Assembly: GCA_020058285.1 (NCBI GenBank) | Contig: JAGVEL010000010.1 | Location: forward strand, 1 to 41,248 | Length of the DNA stretch: 41,248 nt | Direction of reading: 5' to 3' | Source of the DNA: Candidatus Omnitrophota bacterium | Lineage (GTDB): Bacteria > Omnitrophota > Gorgyraeia > JAHJTE01 | Part shown: in pieces, positions 16,403-24,546 of the stretch | Layout of the letters: each line of letters opens with the position of its first letter | Position numbering within the stretch: position 1 is the stretch's first letter | The notes under the pieces: generated by a model | Told to the model about the DNA's origin: nothing | The model's database searches: none | What the model saw: the letters and a program-made list of their open reading frames with translations, nothing else | Translations under genes and position numbers: made by a program

Positions 16403-16431
16403 AATATAACACATCAACAAGTTAAGTTCAA
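16403..16431 (-). promoter_or_regulatory. Minus-strand promoter of the candidate ncRNA
   Basis: On the minus strand, TTGAAC and TATATT are separated by 17 bp, with an extended TG before the -10. The predicted start is about 16396, just outside the closing helix. Confidence 0.5.
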
Positions 16432-16449
16432 TAATCGCTAGATTTGGTT

Positions 16450-16463
16450 AGAAAGCGCTTTCT
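16450..16463. promoter_or_regulatory. Perfect 14-bp palindrome between divergent promoters (operator candidate)
   Basis: AGAAAGCGCTTTCT is its own reverse complement. It lies 6 bp upstream of the purB -35 box and 18 bp upstream of the minus-strand -35 box. The central AAGCGCTT resembles operators of LacI-family regulators, to which E. coli PurR belongs. No regulator gene lies nearby. Confidence 0.45.
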
Positions 16464-16469
16464 TTTTAA

Positions 16470-16498
16470 TTGACCTTACCCTTTTTCTGATATATAAT
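16470..16498 (+). promoter_or_regulatory. Sigma-70 promoter of the pur cluster
   Basis: TTGACC and a perfect TATAAT are separated by 17 bp, 25 bp before the purB ATG. It is the only clear promoter seen before the purB-purC-purL run. Confidence 0.75.
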
Positions 16499-16523
16499 AA
16501 ATAGGCTTTTTTAGGGAGTTAAA

Positions 16524-17819
16524 ATGATTGAACGATACACTTTACAAAGGATGTCTGACATCTGGTCTGAGGAGAGTAAGTTCTCTAAGATGTTGCAAAT
16601 AGAGATACTTACGTGCGAGGCATTAACTAAAGCCAAATTAATGCCTTACCCGGCATTAGCTAGGATTAAGCGCAAAGCAAGGTTTAATATAAATAGAATC
16701 AAGGTATTAGAGCAAAAAACAAACCATGACGTTGTTGCATTTATTACAAATGTTTCCGAGTATATTGGCAGCGACGCCAAATATCTGCATCGCGGGCTCA
16801 CCTCTTCAGATGTATTAGATACTACCTTATCCCTGCAATTAAGAGAGTCAGCTGATATAATTTTGGAGGATTTAGCAAGGCTAAAAATAGTTCTGGCTAA
16901 CAAGGCTCGACAGTATAAAAATACTGCTTGTATCGGTCGGACTCACGGAATACATGCTGAGCCAATAACCCTGGGTTTAAAATTTGCTTCCTGGTTTGAT
17001 GAAATAAACCGGCAGATTATAAGAGTGAAACAAGCAAGACAAGCAATCTGCTTAGTTAAACTTTCCGGTGCTGTTGGTACCTATAGCCATTTGCCTCCCA
17101 AAATCGAAAGCTATGTAGCTTTTAAGCTTAAACTCAGAGCTGCGAACATAGCTACGCAGGTAATCAGCCGTGACATATATGCGCAATATGTTTGCACTCT
17201 GGCTCTGGTTGCTGCAAGTTTAGAGAAATTTGCTCAGGAAATAAGGCATTTGCAGCGAACTGAAGTAAGGGAAGTGGAAGAGCCATTCACTCCTGGTCAG
17301 AAAGGCTCATCGGCAATGCCGCACAAAAGGAATCCGGTTATTTGTGAGCGGATTTGCGGTTTGGCGCGCATTATCCGGGCTAATTCCCTGGCTAGCTTAG
17401 AAAATATTAGCCTCTGGCATGAACGAGATATAAGCCATTCTTCGGTAGAAAGAGTTATTTTGCCAGACAGTTGCCAGGTCCTTGATTACATGCTTGTACA
17501 ATTTACTAAGGTGTTAAACAATCTTTTAGTTTATCCGGACAAGATGCTGGAGAATATTGCTAAAACGCGCGGGCTTATCTTTTCTCAGAGAATTCTAGTT
17601 AAACTTATGGAAAAAGGCGTGGCGCGTACTCAGGCGTATGATATTGTCCAAAAAGTGAGTATGCGTGTTTGGCGCGAGACTACCGAGTCATTGATGGATT
17701 GTTTGATTAAGGATAAAGAGGCAAGGAAGTTTTTAAGCGAGAAGGAGATAAAGGATTGTTTTAATCTTTCTTATTATTTGCGCAATGTCTCCGTGATATT
17801 CAATAATGTTGGATTGTAA
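16524..17819 (+). CDS. purB: Adenylosuccinate lyase
   Basis: The 431-residue enzyme of the fumarase/aspartase superfamily acts twice in purine synthesis: SAICAR to AICAR, and adenylosuccinate to AMP. Visible motifs are the HDVVAFI region near residue 68, TSSDVLDTTLSLQL near residue 93, RTHGIHAEPITLG near residue 138, and the signature GSSAMPHKRNPV near residue 260, which carries the catalytic serine loop. The length is normal for the short (B. subtilis-like) type. AGGGAG precedes the ATG. It is the first gene of the cluster, and purC follows 2 nt after. Confidence 0.97.
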   Translation: MIERYTLQRMSDIWSEESKFSKMLQIEILTCEALTKAKLMPYPALARIKRKARFNINRIKVLEQKTNHDVVAFITNVSEYIGSDAKYLHRGLTSSDVLDTTLSLQLRESADIILEDLARLKIVLANKARQYKNTACIGRTHGIHAEPITLGLKFASWFDEINRQIIRVKQARQAICLVKLSGAVGTYSHLPPKIESYVAFKLKLRAANIATQVISRDIYAQYVCTLALVAASLEKFAQEIRHLQRTEVREVEEPFTPGQKGSSAMPHKRNPVICERICGLARIIRANSLASLENISLWHERDISHSSVERVILPDSCQVLDYMLVQFTKVLNNLLVYPDKMLENIAKTRGLIFSQRILVKLMEKGVARTQAYDIVQKVSMRVWRETTESLMDCLIKDKEARKFLSEKEIKDCFNLSYYLRNVSVIFNNVGL

Positions 17820-17821
17820 GT

Positions 17822-18535
17822 ATGCAAAAGAAAAACAAGATTTACGAAGGCAAGGCAAAGATCTTATATCAGACAGATGACCCCAATCTTTTGATTCAGT
17901 ATTTTAAAGACGACGCTACAGCATTTGACGCTACCAAGCGCGGGACGATTAAAGAAAAAGGGGTATGCAATAATCAGATATCCACTAAATTGTTTGAATA
18001 CTTAGAAAGCCGCTTAATTCCGACTCATTTTATGAAAATGCTTTCCCAGCGGGAGATGCTGGTAAAGAATGTTGAGATTATTCCGGTTGAAGTAACTATA
18101 AGAAATATTGTTGCTGGGGGAATGAGCAAATTATTGGGCCTGGAAGAAGGCATTAAGTTAAAACAGGCGGTTCTGGAATATCATTATAAAAATGATTCAC
18201 TGCATGATCCATTAATCAATGATTATCACATATTAGCTTTAGAGATTGCCACGGAAAGAGAGCTAAAAATAATAGCTGATTTATCGTTTAAGATAAATGG
18301 TTTATTACTTGAATTTTTTAGTCAAAGAGGCATAGATTTGGTTGATTTTAAACTGGAATTCGGTAGAGAAAAAGGTTCTAAACAAAATATAATTTTAGCT
18401 GACGAGATTTCTCCGGATACCTGCAGGCTTTGGGAGAAAAATACTGGCAGGAAGTTAGATAAGGACCGATTCCGCCGCGACCTAGGCCAGATTGAAGAAA
18501 CCTATCAGGAAGTAGCAAAGCTTATTTTATCCTAA
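17822..18535 (+). CDS. purC: SAICAR synthetase
   Basis: The 237-residue enzyme joins aspartate to CAIR using ATP. It has KIYEGKAKILYQT at the N-terminus, DDATAFDATKRGTI, VEVTIRNIVAGGM near residue 90, and DFKLEFGREKG and ADEISPDTCRLW in the C-terminal half, all conserved in bacterial PurC. The length is typical. It follows purB by 2 nt. Confidence 0.97.
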   Translation: MQKKNKIYEGKAKILYQTDDPNLLIQYFKDDATAFDATKRGTIKEKGVCNNQISTKLFEYLESRLIPTHFMKMLSQREMLVKNVEIIPVEVTIRNIVAGGMSKLLGLEEGIKLKQAVLEYHYKNDSLHDPLINDYHILALEIATERELKIIADLSFKINGLLLEFFSQRGIDLVDFKLEFGREKGSKQNIILADEISPDTCRLWEKNTGRKLDKDRFRRDLGQIEETYQEVAKLILS

Positions 18536-18608
18536 AAACTTTGCAATTCCTCTAAAAAAGCGTTTCTGTCATAACCTAAATTTCTACGATTGTCCTCATT
18601 TTAAATCC

Positions 18609-21566
18609 ATGATTTATCGAATAGAAATAAGACCTAAGACTGGAGTGTTTGACCCCCTAGACCAAGGGCTGCTTAAAGGAATTCAAGAGCTAGGCATTAA
18701 GGGTGTATATAACATAAAGAGTGTTGCTGTATTTTTAATTAAGGGGAATTTACCCGAGAGTGATGTCAGGAAAATTTGCCAGGAATTACTAACTGATCCT
18801 ATTGTCCAGGAGTTTAAATATTATCAAAATCTTGTCGGAGAAAAATCAAAAGGCAAGCAAGTATATGATTTTGAAATTACTTATAACCAAGGGGTTATGG
18901 ATCCCGTTGAATCATCTACCTTAAAGGCGATAAAAGACCTAAGGGTTACAAGCGTAGAGGCAATTAGGACAGCAAAAAGATATATTCTGCATGCCAACAT
19001 TAGCCAGCCAGAATTAAAAACTATCCAAGAAAAATTATTATACAATAAGGTAATTCAGCATATTGTTGCTGATCCCGGCCAGTCTTATCCCAGCCAATTC
19101 CGTGAGCCTGCGGATTATAATTTTAAGATTAATTACGTCGATATTATCCGGGCAACAAACAAAAGATTACAAGAGATCAGCCAAAAGGGACAGTTGTTTT
19201 TAAATCTGGTTGAGATGCGCACAATCAGCAATTATTTTTCTCTGCTTCAGAGGAATCCCACTGATTGCGAATTAGAAACAATCGCCCAGACTTGGTCTGA
19301 ACACTGCGGGCATAAAACATTTAAGGGAAAGATAGTGTACAGTGAACAGTGTACAGCCAACAGCAAAAAGATAAAAAGAAAAACAGTGATAAATAACCTT
19401 CTTAAATCAACAATAATGAAGGTTACGAAGAAGTTAAACAAGCCCTGGTGTGTTTCAGTTTTTGAAGATAATTCCGGAGTAATCAGCTTTGATCAAGACT
19501 ATAATGTTTGTTTTAAGGTTGAGACGCATAATCATCCGTCAGCAATCGAGCCGTTTGGCGGAGCGAATACCGGCATTGGCGGAGTTATTCGTGATTGCCT
19601 GGGTACAGGCCTGGGCGCAAAACCCGTATTAAACACTGACGTGTTTTGTTTTGGTTTGCCAGATTATGATTTTTCTAAATTACCCGCAGGGGCATTGCAT
19701 CCTAAGCGGGTTATGAAAGGCGTTGTTTCTGGTGTGCGTGATTATGGGAACAAGATGGGCATTGCCACAGTTAACGGCGCGATTATTTTTGACAATAACT
19801 ATATCGGCAATCCTTTGGTATTTTGCGGTACAGCCGGAATTATCCCTAAGAAATATTTAAAAAAATCCGCTCAAAAAAATGATTTAGTGGTTTTGGTTGG
19901 CGGTAAAACCGGACGGGATGGCATACACGGCGCGACATTCTCTTCCGGAGAATTAACTGACGAATCTGAAACAGTATCGAGCTCAGCTGTTCAAATCGGC
20001 AATCCGATTGAAGAGAAAAAGGTCTTAGAGGCAATTATTATTGGCCGCGATGAAAATTTATACAACTGTATAACTGATTGCGGAGCAGGCGGCCTTTCCA
20101 GTGCGGTTGGCGAGATGGGCAGAAATCTGGGGGCAAGAGTAGATTTAGAAAAAGTCCCACTTAAATACCACGGCCTAAGTTACAGCGAAATCTGGATTTC
20201 TGAAGCCCAGGAACGCATGGTTATGTCTGTGCCTCCTAAAAATATCATCCGGCTTAAAGAAATCTTTGACCAGGAGGATGTTGAGTTTTCAGTTATTGGA
20301 GAGTTTACCGGAAATAAGCGCTTAGAATTATTCTATGATTCTAAAAAGGTCTGCGATTTAGCCATGGAATTTTTGCATGACGGCGCACCAAGGATTACAA
20401 AAAAAGCAGAATGGACTTCCTCTAAATTCGCAGAGCCTAAATTTAACTGCCCTGAGGATTTAACTGAAACTTTAGAAAAACTTTTATCTGATTTAAATAT
20501 TTGTTCAAAAGAGTGGGTTATCCGGCAATATGACCATGAGGTTGGCGGAGGTTCAGTAATTAAACCTTTAGTCGGAGAAGTTAATGATGGCCCGAGTGAT
20601 GCAGCTGTTGTTCGGCCCAGGCTTGATTCCAGGAAAGGAGTTATTGTAAGTTGCGCAATAAATTCCCGATTTAGCTTAATTGATCCTTTTTGGATGGCAG
20701 CTTCTTGTATTGATGAGGCAGCTCGTCAGGTGATAAGCGTGGGTGGTAGCTTAAAACAAACTGCCCTGTTAGATAATTTTTGCTGGGGTAATCCGGATAA
20801 ACCGGACAGGCTCGCTGGCTTGGTGCGGGCGGCACTTGGTTGTTTAAAAACCGCCTTAAGCTATAAACTTCCATTTATTTCCGGCAAAGACAGCTTGTAT
20901 AACGAATATAATTTAGCCGGCGAATCTAAATCCATTCCCGGCACACTTTTGATTTCAGCAATTTCGGTTGTAGCGGATACAAGAAAATGTATAACCATGT
21001 TTGCAAAACAACCCGGAAACTTGATATATATTTTAGGGCTGACTAGAGATGAATTGGCTGGTTCAGCGTATTTTAAATTACATGGTTTTTTAGGCAATAA
21101 TCTACCGAAAGTCTATCCCAAGGAAAGTTTAACTATTTTTCAGAGATTGGAAAAAGCAATTTCTCAGGGGTTTGTTTCTTCCTGTCACGATTGCTCAGAA
21201 GGCGGCCTGGGAGTGGCTTTGGCAGAAATGGCGTTTAGTGGTGGCCTAGGTATGGATGTGTTTCTAAAAGAAATTCCTTACAAAGCCCAAAGCTCCCTGC
21301 CTGTCCGGCAGGCAGGAAAGCACAAAGCACAAAACCCAAGGAATGACTTCCTATTATTCTCTGAATCTAATTCCCGGTTTATTGTTGAGGTTGAGCCAGG
21401 TAAAAAGAGATTTTTTGAAAAATTAATGAAAGGCGTTAACTTTGGTTTGATTGGTTGCGTAAACAACAGCCAGGATTTGAATATTTATGGCTTAGATGGA
21501 GAAATCTGTATTCAACAACAGGTAAGTAAGCTAAAAAAAGCCTGGCAAGAACCGTTGAATTGGTAA
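18609..21566 (+). CDS. purL: FGAM synthase: two PurS-like domains fused to PurL
   Basis: The 985-residue protein carries the ammonia-using synthetase of FGAM synthase. Residues 1-77 and 86-155 are two successive PurS-like domains (GVFDPLDQGLLKGIQELG; GVMDPVESSTLKAIKDL). Residues 165-985 are PurL, with TWSEHCGHKTFKG, KVETHNHPSAIEPFGGA, GGKTGRDGIHGATFSSGEL, and the second-half motifs DHEVGGGS and SCHDCSEGGLGVALAEM. PurS is usually a separate 80-residue protein; no separate purS is seen, and the glutaminase PurQ is at 22254. The CCTGCC palindrome at 21296-21316 lies in frame, adding SLPVRQAG near residue 900. A GTGTACAG direct repeat at 19334-19356 sits near residue 245. A 73-bp gap with no clear promoter precedes the gene. 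Confidence 0.95.
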   Translation: MIYRIEIRPKTGVFDPLDQGLLKGIQELGIKGVYNIKSVAVFLIKGNLPESDVRKICQELLTDPIVQEFKYYQNLVGEKSKGKQVYDFEITYNQGVMDPVESSTLKAIKDLRVTSVEAIRTAKRYILHANISQPELKTIQEKLLYNKVIQHIVADPGQSYPSQFREPADYNFKINYVDIIRATNKRLQEISQKGQLFLNLVEMRTISNYFSLLQRNPTDCELETIAQTWSEHCGHKTFKGKIVYSEQCTANSKKIKRKTVINNLLKSTIMKVTKKLNKPWCVSVFEDNSGVISFDQDYNVCFKVETHNHPSAIEPFGGANTGIGGVIRDCLGTGLGAKPVLNTDVFCFGLPDYDFSKLPAGALHPKRVMKGVVSGVRDYGNKMGIATVNGAIIFDNNYIGNPLVFCGTAGIIPKKYLKKSAQKNDLVVLVGGKTGRDGIHGATFSSGELTDESETVSSSAVQIGNPIEEKKVLEAIIIGRDENLYNCITDCGAGGLSSAVGEMGRNLGARVDLEKVPLKYHGLSYSEIWISEAQERMVMSVPPKNIIRLKEIFDQEDVEFSVIGEFTGNKRLELFYDSKKVCDLAMEFLHDGAPRITKKAEWTSSKFAEPKFNCPEDLTETLEKLLSDLNICSKEWVIRQYDHEVGGGSVIKPLVGEVNDGPSDAAVVRPRLDSRKGVIVSCAINSRFSLIDPFWMAASCIDEAARQVISVGGSLKQTALLDNFCWGNPDKPDRLAGLVRAALGCLKTALSYKLPFISGKDSLYNEYNLAGESKSIPGTLLISAISVVADTRKCITMFAKQPGNLIYILGLTRDELAGSAYFKLHGFLGNNLPKVYPKESLTIFQRLEKAISQGFVSSCHDCSEGGLGVALAEMAFSGGLGMDVFLKEIPYKAQSSLPVRQAGKHKAQNPRNDFLLFSESNSRFIVEVEPGKKRFFEKLMKGVNFGLIGCVNNSQDLNIYGLDGEICIQQQVSKLKKAWQEPLNW
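19334..19356. repeat. AGTGTACAG direct repeat inside purL
   Basis: Two 9-bp copies of AGTGTACAG are separated by TGAAC. They translate to VYSEQCTA in a variable loop after the SEHCGHK motif of PurL. Confidence 0.6.
21296..21316. repeat. CCTGCC-type palindromic repeat inserted in purL
   Basis: CCTGCCTG and CAGGCAGG flank TCCGG. It is a variant of the copies at 7862 and 12119, in frame within purL and encoding SLPVRQAG in the C-terminal domain. Confidence 0.8.
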
Positions 21567-21593
21567 GATATTTTTATAATTATGGGGGCAATA

Positions 21594-22253
21594 ATGGCAA
21601 AAAATAATTTTATCAAAGAAGATTTCACACAAGAAGAAACCTGGCGCGTATTTAGGATAATGTCAGAGTTTATTGAAGGCTTTGAGGTTTTGTCCAAAGT
21701 AACGCCAGCCATATCCATATTCGGCTCAGCGAGAATTTCTCCCAAGGATCCTTATTACAAAATAGCTCAGGATATTGCTTTTACACTAGCTAAAGCAGGG
21801 TATAACATTATCACCGGTGGCGGGCCAGGGATTATGGAGGCAGCGAATAAAGGTGCTCAAAAAGGAAAGGGCCAATCCGTTGGCTTAAATATCCAAATTC
21901 CCCGGGAACAAAAGCCCAATGCTTACATTGATTTACTTCTGGAATTTCGTTATTTCTTTTCCCGGAAGGTTATGTTTGTTAAATATGCTAAGGCATTTGT
22001 GATATTGCCTGGAGGTTTCGGAACGTTGGACGAACTATTCGAAGCGCTCACATTAATCCAAACCAGGCGCATTGAACCATTTCCGGTTGTCTTGGTAGGT
22101 AAGAGCTATTGGCAAGGGTTAGTTTCTTGGTTAAAATCAACTGTTTTAAAAAAACAATGTATCAACAGTAGCGATTTGTTGATTTTTGAGGTAGTAGAAA
22201 CTGCCCAGCAAGCATTAGAAGTAATTGAAAAATTTTATTGTAAAAGTAAATAA
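21594..22253 (+). CDS. LOG-family Rossmann-fold protein (TIGR00730 type)
   Basis: The product is about 219 residues. It has the two LOG motifs: GGGPGIMEAANKGA near residue 75 and PGGFGTLDELFEALTLIQT near residue 135. LOG proteins hydrolyse nucleoside monophosphates (cytokinin ribotides in plants, AMP-like substrates in bacteria), releasing the base and ribose 5-phosphate. The start may be ATG 21582 or 21594; 21594 keeps GGGGG five bases upstream. It lies between purL and purQ and abuts purQ with no gap, which hints at a nucleotide-metabolic role. Confidence 0.88.
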   Translation: MAKNNFIKEDFTQEETWRVFRIMSEFIEGFEVLSKVTPAISIFGSARISPKDPYYKIAQDIAFTLAKAGYNIITGGGPGIMEAANKGAQKGKGQSVGLNIQIPREQKPNAYIDLLLEFRYFFSRKVMFVKYAKAFVILPGGFGTLDELFEALTLIQTRRIEPFPVVLVGKSYWQGLVSWLKSTVLKKQCINSSDLLIFEVVETAQQALEVIEKFYCKSK

Positions 22254-23093
22254 ATGAAAGTACATAAGACAAAACCCCGAGTCCTGATCTTGCGTACTGC
22301 AGGCACTAATTGCGACAAGGAAACTGCTTTTGCTTTTGAGGTTGCCGGAGCCAGGGCAGAGATTTTGCATATAAATCAGTTAATCAGCGCCAATAGAAAG
22401 CTGTCTAATTTTAGCATATTAGCCATACCTGGCGGTTTTAGCTATGGAGATGATATCGCTGCTGGAAAAATACTGGCAAATGAGTTAAAATATAGGTTAG
22501 AAGATGATTTGTTGAGGTTCTTAGAAGCCGGGAAATTAGTCATTGGCATTTGTAACGGCTTTCAGGTTTTGGTCAAGGCGGGGATTTTACCCGGTTCCAT
22601 CCTAAGAGAAGAGAATTTTTCCCTAGAGCAAATTTCTACCTTGACCAATAATGATTCAAATAAATTTGAAGATCGTTGGGTTTATTTAAAGTCACAAGTC
22701 ACAAGTCACAAGTCACAAGTAAGATGTGTGTGGACAAAAAATTTACCTGAGGTTATTACCCTTCCGGTAGCACACGGCGAAGGCAAGTTTATCTGCCAAA
22801 GTAAGTCAGCGCTGCAAAGGTTAGATAGAAATCATCAGGTTGTGTTGCGTTATTGTAAACAGAATGGGTCAATAAAATCTGTAAGTTACCCTGAAAATCC
22901 CAATGGTTCAGAAGACAACATTGCTGGTATTTGTGACCCGACGGGCAGGATTTTTGGCCTTATGCCGCACCCGGAGAGGCATATTTGGAATTCACAATCT
23001 CCTTATTCCAAATTTCCTCTTTCCAAGATAAAGCCTGGAGACGGCCTAATTATTTTTGTAAACGGGGTTAACTACGCTAAAAGATATTTATAA
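22254..23093 (+). CDS. purQ: FGAM synthase glutaminase subunit
   Basis: The 279-residue class I glutamine amidotransferase supplies ammonia to PurL. The nucleophile is Cys100 in GICNGFQVL, and PHPERH near residue 242 carries the catalytic His and Glu. It also has PGGFSYGDDIAAGK at 59-72. The length exceeds the approximately 230 residues of small PurQ, and part of the excess is a tandem heptamer (AAGTCAC, four perfect copies at 22689-22716) that encodes SQVTSHKSQV near residues 147-156. It starts directly after the LOG gene. Confidence 0.95.
   Translation: MKVHKTKPRVLILRTAGTNCDKETAFAFEVAGARAEILHINQLISANRKLSNFSILAIPGGFSYGDDIAAGKILANELKYRLEDDLLRFLEAGKLVIGICNGFQVLVKAGILPGSILREENFSLEQISTLTNNDSNKFEDRWVYLKSQVTSHKSQVRCVWTKNLPEVITLPVAHGEGKFICQSKSALQRLDRNHQVVLRYCKQNGSIKSVSYPENPNGSEDNIAGICDPTGRIFGLMPHPERHIWNSQSPYSKFPLSKIKPGDGLIIFVNGVNYAKRYL
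22689..22716 (+). repeat. Tandem AAGTCAC heptamer, four copies, inside purQ
   Basis: Four perfect AAGTCAC units are followed by a partial AAGT. A 7-bp unit is not a multiple of three, so changes in copy number would shift the purQ frame. Confidence 0.9.
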
Positions 23094-23099
23094 ATTGAA

Positions 23100-24518
23100 A
23101 TGAAAGATAAATTCGAAATAGATTATCCAAAAGAACATTGCGGTTTGTTTGGAGTTTATGGAGCTAACCAGGCGAGTTATTTGGCCTATCTGGGCCTTTA
23201 TGCCTTGCAGCATAGGGGCGAAGAGTCAGCCGGGATTGTAACGTCAGACAAAGAAAAGTTTTTTATTCATAAAGATATGGGTTTAGTCAATGAGGTATTT
23301 AATCCAGCTAAACTCAAACAACTTAGAGGCAATATGGCTTTTGGCCATGTGCGTTATTCTACGACTGGATCAAGCAACCTAAAAAATGCCCAACCAATTG
23401 TTATTGATCATTTAATCGGCTCTTTGGCAGTTGGCCACAACGGTAATTTGGTAAATAGCCTTAGTTTAAAGAAACAACTGGAAACGCAAGGTTCCATATT
23501 CCAGACTACTACTGATTCGGAAGTTATTTTACATCTTATGGCCAGGACCAGGACTAAGGATCTGAAGAAGATGCTCACTTTTGCCTTGAGCAAAATAAAA
23601 GGCGCTTATTCTTTGATCTTTATGACTAAGGACGCATTGATTGCTTGCCGCGATCCGCATGGATTTCGGCCGCTTTCCTTAGGTAAAAGAGGCAAAGCTA
23701 TATGCGTAGCTTCTGAAACCTGTGCTTTTGACTTAATTGATGCCCAGTTCTTGCGCGATGTTGAACCGGGCGAGGTGGTTATTATTAATGAGAAAGGAAT
23801 GCATTCTTTCTTTCCTTTAGGATCAAAACAAAGACAATCTTTCTGTATTTTTGAGCATATTTATTTTTCCCGGCCGGATTCTTTTATTTTTGGGGATTCT
23901 GTTCATTTGGTCCGGCAGAATCTTGGCGAGAATTTGGCTAAACAGCATCCTGTAGACGCAGATATTGTAGTTAGTGTGCCGGATTCTGGCAATTCTGCAG
24001 CATTAGGTTTTTCACACGAGAGTGGTATACCTTTGGAATTTGGTATTATCCGTAACCACTATGTTGGCCGGACATTTATCCAGCCGCTTCAAGAAATCCG
24101 CGATTTACGCGTAAAATTAAAATTTAATTTAGTAAAAGATATAATTCGCAATAAGCGCGTGGTGCTGGTTGATGATTCAATCGTGCGCGGCACAACCAGC
24201 CGGATTCGCGTGCATTCGCTTAAGGCAGCCGGAGCAAAAGAAGTGCATCTGCGCATATCTTGCCCCCCGCACAAATACGCTTGTTTTTATGGTATAGATT
24301 TTCCTAACGAACGTGAATTGATTGCCAATAGATATAATTTGAGCCAGATGGAAAAATTCTTAGGCGCAGATAGTCTGCGCTATTTGAGCGTTGAAGGTTT
24401 ATATAAGTCAGTGGGTAAGCCTCTAGGCAACTATTGTGATGCCTGCTTTAGCGGTAATTACCCAGTTCCGTTTGAAAAAAAAGATAAGTATGAATTAGAG
24501 CACAAGGGCTGTTGCTGA
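23100..24518 (+). CDS. purF: Amidophosphoribosyltransferase
   Basis: The 472-residue enzyme makes phosphoribosylamine from PRPP and glutamine, the committed step. A 13-residue propeptide precedes Cys14 in HCGLFGVYG, which becomes the N-terminal nucleophile. The phosphoribosyltransferase PRPP loop is VVLVDDSIVRGTTSR near residue 355. Cysteines in SFCIFEHIY, RISCPPHKYAC and YCDACFSGNYP match the [4Fe-4S] cluster ligands of the B. subtilis-type enzyme, suggesting an oxygen-sensitive form. It starts 6 nt after purQ. Confidence 0.97.
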   Translation: MKDKFEIDYPKEHCGLFGVYGANQASYLAYLGLYALQHRGEESAGIVTSDKEKFFIHKDMGLVNEVFNPAKLKQLRGNMAFGHVRYSTTGSSNLKNAQPIVIDHLIGSLAVGHNGNLVNSLSLKKQLETQGSIFQTTTDSEVILHLMARTRTKDLKKMLTFALSKIKGAYSLIFMTKDALIACRDPHGFRPLSLGKRGKAICVASETCAFDLIDAQFLRDVEPGEVVIINEKGMHSFFPLGSKQRQSFCIFEHIYFSRPDSFIFGDSVHLVRQNLGENLAKQHPVDADIVVSVPDSGNSAALGFSHESGIPLEFGIIRNHYVGRTFIQPLQEIRDLRVKLKFNLVKDIIRNKRVVLVDDSIVRGTTSRIRVHSLKAAGAKEVHLRISCPPHKYACFYGIDFPNERELIANRYNLSQMEKFLGADSLRYLSVEGLYKSVGKPLGNYCDACFSGNYPVPFEKKDKYELEHKGCC

Positions 24519-24546
24519 TTAGGTTTAAAAGCAAAAGAGGCTAACT

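Noticed and set aside
16499-16523. Purine riboswitch in the purB leader
   Set aside because: The promoter leaves under 25 nt before the start codon, too short for a purine aptamer, and none of its conserved loops are present.
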